A DNA stretch of 40,581 nt from Entrophospora sp. SA101 (Eukaryota > Glomeromycota > Glomeromycetes > Entrophosporales > Entrophosporaceae). Below, in pieces: positions 10,709-19,089 of this stretch. The position numbers and the translations under genes were made by a program. Within the stretch, counting starts at the first letter, position 1. Each line of letters begins with the position of its first letter. The notes beneath the pieces were generated by a model, which had not been told where the DNA came from, ran no database searches, and was given only the letters and a program-made list of their open reading frames with translations. Location of the stretch: positions 1 through 40,581 of the forward strand of contig CAUDNR010000868.1 in assembly GCA_958430865.1 (NCBI GenBank). The letters run 5' to 3'.

Positions 10709-10765
10709 GTTAAAAAAAAATTTTTAAAATAACATTTAAATAAAATAATTTCAACATTATCATCA

Positions 10766-10882
10766 GCTACGGCCATACATAGTGAAAAGCACCGGAACCC
10801 GTCCGATCTCCGAAGTTAAACCACTAATGGCCCAGTCAGTACTATGGTTGGGGACAACATGGGAATACTGGGTGTCGTAGCT
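10766..10882 (+). rRNA. 5S ribosomal RNA
   Basis: Matches the fungal 5S consensus along its length: gtgaaaagcaccggaacccg, tccgatctccgaagttaa, gtactatggttggggacaac and atgggaatactgggtgtcg. The terminal stem pairs gctacg (10766-10771) with cgtagc (about 10876-10881). The length of about 117 nt is normal. The internal Pol III control region (A box/IE/C box) lies in the aagttaaac to gggaatactggg stretch. It stands alone rather than in an array, which fits fungi with dispersed 5S genes. Confidence 0.95.
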
Positions 10883-10891
10883 TTTTTTTTT
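10882..10891 (+). terminator. Pol III poly-T terminator of the 5S gene
   Basis: A run of about ten T residues begins directly after the terminal stem of the 5S rRNA, as expected for RNA polymerase III termination. Confidence 0.85.
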
Positions 10892-10977
10892 ATTCATTAA
10901 TAAATGCGTGAGAAAATATTAATATATATAAAATAAATATAATAATCATTCTTTACAAATTTTTTTTATTTTTTGAA

Positions 10978-11848
10978 ATGGAACTTCAAGGCTCTTGTCA
11001 TTGTGGAAAAGTTAAATTCAAAGTAAAGTCTAATACACCTGTACCATATATGAGATGTTATTGGTAATATTAATAAAAGTTTGAATTTTTGAATATATTA
11101 ATATGCTTGCTTACCACCTAAAAATAATCATATTTTCAAGTTCCATATGCCGTAAACTTGATGGTGGAGGTGGATATAGTATTAATATTATGGGATTGGT
11201 AATTAATTAGTTAATTTAGATCATGATTTCTTTTTTTGATAAATTTATAATGGTTTTTTTTTGTTTTAGAATGATACACTTGAAGTTGACGGAATGGAAA
11301 ATGTCAAGACATATTAGTATGTATTGAATAATTATTTATGATAACTAATAAATATTGTTTTCTTTTGTAGAAGTTATCGTGGAATTAAGGATAAATCTTT
11401 ACCTAAAAAACAACAAGAGGAATGGTAAATCATAATCATAATCACAATAATATTAATAATAATAATAATAAATTTAGATTTTATTTTGCTTAAATAGTGG
11501 AAATAGAAGATCATTTTGTAAAGAATGTGTGCATTTTTATGGGCCTATGATCCAAAATATTCTGAATGGGTTAGTTATTTATTTATTTATTTTGTAGTTA
11601 AATACTCACTTACATTTATAATATAAACAATTTACTTTTTTAAAAAAAAACATTCACACAAAGTGCTATCCGTTTGCATCTGCAATTGACACACCACTGC
11701 CAAAACCCAAAAGATTGGTTTGTATAATGTTAAAGATAAAGCTGATTGGGCTGAAGTTCCTGATTCAAGTGAAGCTGACTTATTTGATGAATATCCTGAT
11801 AAATCAATTGAAGGCTGGCATAAAGCTAATAATCAATGGATCAAATAA
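10978..11848 (+). pseudogene. GFA/CENP-V-domain protein, two frameshifts
   Basis: Small zinc-binding protein of the glutathione-dependent formaldehyde-activating-like (GFA) family. Six exons can be traced: 10978-11063, 11141-11198, 11270-11316, 11374-11424, 11498-11569 and 11664-11848. Zinc-ligand motifs are visible: SCHCGKVKF, MRCYCSICRKLDGGG and RRSFCKEC. Then the frame breaks. FLWAYDPKYSEW is encoded one base out of phase (a base seems lost near 11526-11530). CYPFASAIDTPLPKPK is again followed by an out-of-phase C-terminus, VKDKADWAEVP to the TAA at 11846-11848 (slip in the aaaag run near 11708-11714). All other exons and splice sites are intact, so two single-base deletions either killed a recent gene or are sequencing errors at short repeats. 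Confidence 0.75.
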
Positions 11849-11958
11849 TTTTATAATTACAATTATAAATAAATAAATGTCATTCTTCTTATGAGTGCCT
11901 TTTTTACCAGTGAAAATATGATCCTTATATCAAGTTAATCTCATGTTTCCTTTATCCC

Positions 11959-12105
11959 TGTTGTGCGTGAAAATGAAATCTATGTGAACTTGCAATTCAC
12001 ATACGTGAAATTCAAATTAACCAATTAGAATTTCATATCCAAACACTCCATCCCAAAATTTTAATTATAAATTTTGATTTCACAGTTTCAATTTCACATA
12101 CAACA
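11959..12105. mobile_element. MITE family 2, copy 1 (TGTTGTRYGTGAAA termini)
   Basis: A 147-bp palindromic element with termini tgttgtgcgtgaaa and tttcacatacaaca (one mismatch between the arms) and many nested gtgaaat/atttcac inverted motifs. tccc flanks both sides (left ...atccc, right tccct...), a possible 4-bp target duplication. The related copy is at 27357-27488. Confidence 0.75.
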
Positions 12106-12966
12106 TCCCTAACTTAATATTAATATTTTCCTTAGTGTGAAAAAGGTATTCTTTCTTGCACAAAATATAACTTTTTGAAAATATATAGTAGGACTCTGTG
12201 TAAACTTTAATATTAATATTTAGCTAAATTTTATAAAGGTTTTATTATAAATTAACTCACAAAATATATTTTATTAAAACATCATCTAAATAAATTTTTA
12301 TTAAAGCATCATCCGATTAAATAAATACATTTTTATTTCTTTATAATAACCAACATGTAAGCATTATTTATATAGGCATATTGTAACAAAACCAGGCAAA
12401 GTGAACACAATGGGATTACTTTTGATATCATCCTCCTCTTCGGATTGATAAAACTTCTATATACTGTATAATAAACATTATTATAAATAAAAGATAAAAA
12501 ATCATTTATCTTCACATACAAATTCATCATGATAATATAGATCACGCACCATTTTGAAGCAAAATACCTGGTTCGTAAAAATTACATCTTCATTGGAGTA
12601 TGAAATGATGTTTGCTTCATTTTTTTTCTACTGGTAGAAACTCCATTTTTTTTGATATTATATAAATATCAATATGTTCTTCACGTGCCCTTCAGGCACG
12701 TGAAAAAAAGAATATTGACTATAGGAAGTGTAGGAGGTATCTGATAAATGAATTATCAGGCAGAAATAAAAAATTCTATATTCTTATTATTAAATGATAA
12801 ACTGATTGTATCACATGATTATAATATCAAGTTGCAAAAATAAGTTTGTCTATTTCTGCCAGTGATTACATAGGGACCTACTTGATAATTAATTTTATTC
12901 GCATAAAAAAACTTTATTGGTGTGTGACAAAAGAAAGTTGACTTATAATAAATAAATCTATTAAAG
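12106..12966. other. Intergenic region upstream of the CREG-like gene
   Basis: AT-rich. Apart from the E-box hairpin (12669-12718) and an inverted pair ggcagaaata / tatttctgcc (12759-12768 and 12851-12860), I see no gene. Short minus-strand frames here are hydrophobic AT-driven translations. Confidence 0.4.
12669..12718. promoter_or_regulatory. Hairpin carrying two CACGTG E-boxes
   Basis: Perfect 10-bp arms ttcacgtgcc (12680-12689) and ggcacgtgaa (12695-12704) around a 5-nt loop, extended by outer tcaatat / atattga arms (12669-12675, 12712-12718). Each inner arm holds CACGTG, the core bHLH site. It lies about 250-300 bp upstream of the CREG-like start codon. Function is inferred only; it could also be the centre of an old TIR element. 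Confidence 0.4.
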
Positions 12967-13192
12967 ATGAAATATTTTTCCATTAATAATTTGTTATTGA
13001 TATTAATAATAATTAGTTGCGAAAAAATAATTATCAATGTTGAAACAAGAGGAATTACAGAAACTAAAGAGGACGCAGCGAGAATAGCAAGAAATTTGGT
13101 AAATGAAACAGGATATGGAACTCTTGTTACTATTATGAGCGAAAATGAAGATCATATGAAAGGTGAAATTATCATGTATATATTTATTCTTA

Positions 13193-13268
<76 letters not shown>

Positions 13269-14083
13269 TTTTAAGGATATCCAATTGGACTTCTTGAATA
13301 TTTATCAGATGATTGTCCATCCACTGGAGATCCATTATTACTTTTGAGTCATGTACAGGTAAAAGAAAGGAGGGATGAAAATAAGGGAAGGGATGATTGA
13401 AAAATTACAAATATACTAAACCATGAATTTACTGTATGTATGGAAAAAAGCTAAATGTTCGCAATGCTTTTGATGATGGACTGAGAGCTTCTCTGTCGAT
13501 TCGTAAATTAAGTTCCAAGAAATCATTTTTTCCTTTCGCTGAACCAAGATTAAATTTATTTGGTAAAATAACAAGGGTTAACGAGAGTGAGGTAAATATA
13601 ACAAGTATTGATTAATTAATTAATTAATTAATTAATTATATTTATTATTATTATTGGGAGAAAAGGAATTCTAATATTTAAATTAATTAGGAGAATGATG
13701 TTAAAAATTGTTATCTAGAGAAACATCCAAAAGCTCGTTATTGGTAAGGATGTCTTTTCTTTTCATGCTAATGATGGTGATGATAATCAAGAACATTATC
13801 AATTCGTTAACTTCTTAAATGATTATGGCAATTATTAGGCTTCCTGGCAAAGTTCATTCATTTCATTTCTATCGATTTAAAGTTCAAGATATTTATTTTA
13901 TTGGAGGTTTTGGGGGGTAATTTGCTAATAATTTTATTGACTGATTGATTGAGATTGGTAATTAATAAGTTAATAACTTTGTTATATGTCATAAAAAGTC
14001 TTCATTATATAGGATTTATTGAAGAGAAACTATATCATGAGACAACTCTAGATGGTGGTTCTGATGATATTTGTGAAGAATGA
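12967..14083 (+). CDS. Secreted CREG-like FMN-binding split-barrel protein
   Basis: Homologue of CREG (cellular repressor of E1A-stimulated genes) and the pyridoxamine-5'-phosphate-oxidase-like split barrel. In animals it is a secreted or lysosomal glycoprotein usually lacking oxidase activity. Six exons: 12967-13162, 13276-13358, 13451-13591, 13691-13743, 13839-13916 and 13999-14083, in frame throughout, 211 aa. Residues 1-20 form a signal peptide or membrane anchor (hydrophobic LLLILIII). Family landmarks in order: AARIARNLV...GYGTLVTIMS, YPIGLLEYLSDDCPSTGDP, LLLLSHVQ, GLRASLSIRKLSSKK, LFGKITRV, HPKARYWLPG, FHFYRFKVQDIYFIGGFGG and HYIGFIEE. For the last exon the acceptor aaaaag|TCTTC keeps the conserved GGFGGLHYIG motif; the nearer tatag would give a stop. 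Intron 1 contains a 73-bp TAA microsatellite. Confidence 0.88.
13194..13266. repeat. (TAA)n microsatellite in intron 1
   Basis: About 24 uninterrupted TAA units inside intron 1 of the CREG-like gene (intron 13163-13275). Read in antisense it makes a poly-leucine frame, which is an artefact. Confidence 0.95.
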
Positions 14084-14458
14084 TTGAAAGTACAAATATG
14101 CATACATGCACGTGTAACTTATTAATGTGTGTTTACTTTTCTTATGAATGGATGTTTTTTGTTTTTCTTGATCACGTGTATACTTTCATTTTTAAGAAAA
14201 AATTGTTTTTTACCTTTTTTATAATTATTATTAAAAAAAATGTAACAATATTAAATTCTTGTTTGTTATTTATTAGTTTGTATCTTATAAATAAGCATAA
14301 AAAAGCAGATAAATAGCGCGTCACTTTATAAAACTATTTTATTTCCCATATATATATGCATGCTTATTATTTCAAAAACAATCAGAAAATTTTCTTCATT
14401 TTATTCTGCATGAACTTTTCCCACTAACGCAGCAACAATCGCAACAACGAAAACAAAA
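14084..14458. other. Intergenic: CREG-like 3' end to methyltransferase start
   Basis: 375 bp. Contains an AT-rich hydrophobic open frame (14080-14316) with no family resemblance, then the putative methyltransferase promoter with a short purine-rich leader (cgcagcaacaatcgcaacaacga) just before the ATG. Confidence 0.4.
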
Positions 14459-15436
14459 ATGGATTTAATTTCACAACATGACGATGAAGAGAGTTCTAAT
14501 GAGAATTTAATTCTTCATCTTACAACAGAATTTAAAAAGCCTTTTACAGGCTGGGACTTTTCATATCTTAAAGGTCGCATGGAAGAAAATTCCGGATCTT
14601 TAGGTTGGAATTATGAAAATACCGTGAGAAGTTTGTTACCACATCATAAAGGGCTTTTAGATATGGGAACTGGTAGCGGTGAATTTCTTGCTTCTTTGAG
14701 TCCTTTACCTCCAGATACTTGTGCAACAGAAGGTTGGGCTCCCAATATTGATATTGCAAGAAAACGTTTAAAACCTTTAGGAGTAACAGTTACAGGTAAT
14801 TATGATATGACAATAATAGTTCAATCAATATTAATTTATTACAATTATTAATCGTTAATAATAAAAAAGCAAAGGAACAAAATGATACAAATGATTGGAA
14901 TCTATCATTCTTTTTTATCGATTTAATCAGTTAATTAATTTAATTCATTCATTTATTTATACAAATAACATTTAGCAATTACCGATTATGACGTTAGATT
15001 ACCAATTAATGATGCAAGGTTTGATTTGATAATTAATAGACATGAACCATATATTATCTATGAAGTACATAGGCTCCTTAAACAAAATGGCATATTTGTG
15101 ACACAACAAGTTGGAGAAAGGGATAATATAGAAATAAATAAATTATTAGGTGCACCAGAACATCTTGGTTATCGTGAATGGCATTTAGAACAAGCTTGTA
15201 GTGAAATGGTCAAGGCGGGATTCACCATACTTGAGAAACAAGAGGCTTTTATAGAGACAAAATTTTATGATGTTGGTGCAATTGTTTACTATTTAAGAGC
15301 TATTCCATGGCAAATTGAGGATTTTTCAGTGGAAAAGTATTCTGAACAATTGATAAATTTACATCACAAAATTCAGAATGAAGGTTACCTTTCTGTAGAA
15401 AGTCATAGATTTTTCATAATTGCAAGAAAAATTTAA
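14459..15436 (+). CDS. Class I SAM-dependent methyltransferase
   Basis: Two exons, 14459-14795 and 14976-15436 (GT-AG, phase 1), 265 aa. Motif I (LLDMGTGSGEFL, residues 66-77) is the SAM-binding glycine loop of a Rossmann-fold methyltransferase. EGWAPNIDIARKRL supplies the acidic strand-2 region. FDLIINRHEPY (motif IV region) and EVHRLLKQNGIFVTQQVGE (post-motif, strands 5-6) follow. The N-terminal FTGWDFSYLKGRMEE...WNYENTVRSLLP block is characteristic, in my recollection, of a family abundant in bacteria (PFSGWDFSYL...). The substrate is unknown. No signal peptide is seen, so it is probably cytosolic. The start lies right after a short leader, and the upstream sequence offers no extension. 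Intron presence shows it is established in the eukaryotic genome. Confidence 0.88.
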
Positions 15437-16184
15437 ATTTAATTACGTTAATTTATTTTTAGAAAGGACTTTTTATTTTACAAAATCACCCCAAAAAATA
15501 TTTATATGCACATATTTAATTATTAATACTTTTTATTTATTATAATCATAATCATGATCATTTTATTTAATATATATTTTTTTTTCAAAAAAAATATTAG
15601 TGTCAATTCTTATTCTAATTTTATTATTGAGTAGGCGAGAAAAAGAAAATGAGATAATGAAAAAATAATAAAATTTTGTTTTTTATTATTTGTTCAAATA
15701 AAATTATAACAAGGACAACTATAAATATTACTAAAATTATTCGTCATGAAATGTAATTTTACAACAACTCTGATTTTTGAACTTAATAAAGAATTGGGTT
15801 TATTAATTGTTGAATGAAATCAATCAGAGAAAAGTTCAAGGTTTTATTTATGTTTATTATAACGATATTTGCTATAATAAGCTTCATTTATTATTTGTAC
15901 ATATTAATATAAATTTACAAATTCATAATAAAATAATAACTAATAAAAATATAACTAATAAAAGAATTTAATTAAATTCAGAAGGGAATTAGTAAAAATA
16001 AAAAAAATGTTCAGTTAAAAACCGTAAAATTAATCCAGTCAAGCTTATGAGATCAGTAAATGATCAAAAAATTAATGATATCCAATAATGTATACAAAAT
16101 CCAAATTATAAAATTGGCACAATCAATTGTTCTGAATTTGTGATGGAACCTTTCTTTATTAATATGTATATATATATAGGCCTG
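15437..16184. other. Intergenic, convergent 3' ends
   Basis: About 750 bp of AT-rich DNA between the 3' ends of the methyltransferase (plus) and the hydrolase-phosphatase gene (minus). AATAAA-like motifs (for example near 15512, 15785, 15928) are plausible polyadenylation signals. I see no gene. Confidence 0.45.
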
Positions 16185-18909
16185 CTATATATTTTTGTAA
16201 TTACCAATTGGCGAAGACAATTTATTACCATTCTCGCCGTTATTATTATTGTTGCTATTTGATGATGATCTGTTAGATGAGGAAGGAAAGATAATTGGTG
16301 CTGATATATTATTAGAAGATATATCTTTAGTAAGATTATGATGTTGAATTATATATTTATTCAGATTATGCTGATTGTGATTAATTATATTGTTAAATTG
16401 CACATGTGGATTCATTCGAAGAGGTGGTTCATATCTTAGAAATAATTCATCCTTGAAATGACGATGTCTAAAATAATAACATACAATCAATCAGCCAGCC
16501 AGATAATTAACAAAACTTCAAAGACAATATATACACACAAACTTACCTGATACCAGTTGGTTTTCTTGCTTCTTCAAAATATTTGATAGCGTCTGCAACT
16601 GTTAAATGTAATTCTTCGATTAAATAAGAACAGATCATGAATCCTGTTCGATTAAACCTATAGCACATGCACACATGCATACACATAGATATGTTAATCA
16701 TAAAAAAATAAAAACCAGTTCCAATAGAATAAAATTCTACTCTGTGAAAAAAATTACAAACCCATAGTGACAATGCACAACAATTTGTTTATCTGGTTTC
16801 TTATTCCAAGCTTCTTTTGCTATTTGAATAAATTTTCTAACCTCATCACGTGAAGGTGGAATTTTACTAGCTGTACTGAATTTTATGTAAGTGATATGAG
16901 AATTGTCAAAGTCACTTGTTCGATATGGTGGTGAATCTTTTGTTATATCTAAAATACTGCGTGTTGAATTAATAATAACAATAACAATATATTAAATTAA
17001 TATCTCATTTTTTTTCCAATAAAGTGAAAAGAAATAAAACCAAGTTCAAAGAAAGTTTGAATACGGATTTATAGATTGTTGAATTGATTTGATAGATTAC
17101 AATCCTATTTCCGGGTGCCGTGCAATAAAAGCCGTCGGACAATGTTCTTCATCATTCTGACGCATAACCTTTTTTATAAAAAGGTGATTAATTTTTCATG
17201 TATATATTAAATCATAATGAGTAATGAGGAACAATTATCAGATACATACTTTCATTGCTCTAAAACCTGTGTTATTGACAGTAATTTCTGATATAATAGG
17301 TGTTTGTTTCCACTAAATATATATAATTTTTAAATATATATCATAACAACAAGATGAATGATGATGATGTGATATCAAACCTTTTCATAATTTTTCATTG
17401 ACCATTTATTTTCGTCTTTGGTTTCGTAGATTATTTGCCATGCTGGATCCAATGTTGCAAGTCTGCATTCATTTATAAGGAACTGATTAATTATACGATT
17501 TAACAATTCCGGTTTTTCCAACATTGGAACATGACCTGATTCTTGAATGATAACAGGCTGTGGTGATGCGCCTACTTTATTATTCCATTCATGTATAAGT
17601 GCCATTTCGCTAGGTGGTGTAACTTCATCCTTGAAAAAAAAGTTAAATAAGTTTGATAACCATTACAAAATTTATTTATTAGATTGTAACTAACCGCTTG
17701 ACCAGAAATGAGTAATAAAGGACATTCGATAGCATCTATATTTTCTCTGGTAAACCATTTCGCTCCCTTTAACATAAATTTATAAACTTGAGTTTTTGAT
17801 TGTTTATTCCATAGAAGTTGCTTTGATCTAATCATATCATTTGCAGTTTTGCTTAGCATGCGATTAACACTTGTAGAATGAGTCCCACCTCGACGATCCA
17901 ATATACGTAAAATATTAAATATAATATCAGGTATTGATTGAATTCTTCGCTGTCGTTCCAGATCTTTTTCGGTTATTTGAGCTTTTACCGAAATAAGTGT
18001 CAAAGCTTTTATAGATTGTTTTACACGTTGGTACAAAAAAGTACCCAAGCAACAACCATAAGAATGACAAATCAATACCGTATTATCACTTGGATAACGT
18101 CTTAGTAATTCTATTAGATCTTCCACTAATGATTCCGTAGTATAATCTTCTAGCCTTTAGTATTGTCATTATTATTATTAATAATGTTATAAATGATGTA
18201 TAAAATATTTATTATTACGAGTATATATCTTTTTTTACCTTCTTGATACTTCACTTTTCCCACATCCAACCAAATCAATAGCTAAAACATTTGCAGTCGA
18301 TGAGAAATATTCAATTTGATATTCCCATTGTGCTGCCTTTTTTTTATAGAATACAATAATAAAAGAACAAAGAAGGGTAATTAAGTGGTAAATCATTATG
18401 ATCAATTGTTAATCGTATATTATAATCAGCGAGAATAAGCAACCTGGCCACCTAATCCGTGAATAAATAAAATTAATGGCACTTTTGCACCAAGTTCATG
18501 TATAATGTGAACGATCCGAATTCGTTTATTCCTGATGTTTACAAATTGCGTATGCTTCTGAATGATGTTAGATGGTTCATTATCATCTATAAGACCATTT
18601 TGAATTGATGATAATGGCAGTTGTAATAATGATTATGATATTTAGGATAAATATATTTATTTATAATAATAACAAAAAAAAAAAAAAAATAGGAAACTTC
18701 ATAATTTTGTTATTGTCTTGAAACTTGCCCTTTTCAATTTTTTTATAAATATTGAACAGTAAACTAGTCAAAATTAAAGCAAATCCTGTAAAAGCTAATG
18801 GTAAAAAGTAATTAACATTCAAATGTTGAAATGGTGTGGGAAAACTAGAAATAGCTGGAAATTTTTTAATAACATTATTAAAAAAAGGGGAAGAAATAAA
18901 AGATTCCAT
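16185..18909 (-). CDS. Alpha/beta hydrolase fused to a dual-specificity phosphatase
   Basis: Ten exons on the minus strand: 18909-18729, 18586-18444, 18336-18239, 18154-17695, 17629-17381, 17312-17250, 17168-17101, 16956-16762, 16657-16547 and 16467-16185. All phases agree, giving 616 aa. Residues about 37-55 are a membrane segment (FLPLAFTGFALILTSLLF), so the protein is likely anchored. Residues about 90-340 are an alpha/beta hydrolase: oxyanion region LILFIHGLGGQ, VLAIDLVGCGKSE, nucleophile elbow CHSYGC (Ser172; the usual flanking Gly are Cys), acid region GQADEVTPPSEM and catalytic His in QESGHVPMLEKPE. Residues about 400-535 are a protein-tyrosine/dual-specificity phosphatase with the P-loop HCHYGFNRTG (Cys483, Arg489, CX5R intact) and a TGIRHRHFKDELFLRYEPP tail very like the RNA triphosphatase domain of mRNA capping enzymes. 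The C-terminus is Asn/Ser-rich. The first intron appears to use a GC donor. Both active sites look intact; substrates are unknown. Confidence 0.85.
18587..18728 (-). other. Probable GC-AG intron (first intron of the fusion gene)
   Basis: No usable GT donor lies near the end of the membrane exon, but AAGG|GCAAGT fits the GC-donor consensus. Joining it to the acceptor TTATAG at 18588-18587 restores the frame exactly (phase 1) into DDNEPSNIIQKH. Inferred from frame, not from transcripts. Confidence 0.6.
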
Positions 18910-19089
18910 ATTGTTTTTATAAATTAAATTAGAAATATTTTATTATTATATATTGTTAATTTGGGTTAGTTTACTATTAATATTAAGATGGTCAGTGCTA
19001 TTACGTCAATGTTACATCGTACATGTGTATATCATGCTTGACACATAAATAATAAATTTTTTTTCAATTTAAAAAAAAAATTCAAAATT
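18910..19089. promoter_or_regulatory. Bidirectional promoter with CRE-like site
   Basis: Only 180 bp separate the divergent start codons of the hydrolase-phosphatase gene and the phosphatidylserine synthase gene, so the promoters must share this stretch. It contains ttacgtca (19001-19008), a CRE/ATF-type bZIP site, and poly-A/T tracts at both edges. Confidence 0.5.

Noticed and set aside
13003..13335. Antisense frame with a long poly-leucine run
   Set aside because: It is the reverse reading of the TAA microsatellite and of the CREG-like exons; not a gene.
16185..18909. Interpretation as two adjacent genes (hydrolase and phosphatase)
   Set aside because: Ten exons join with consistent phases and no stop or new start is needed between the domains; kept as a fusion pending transcript evidence.
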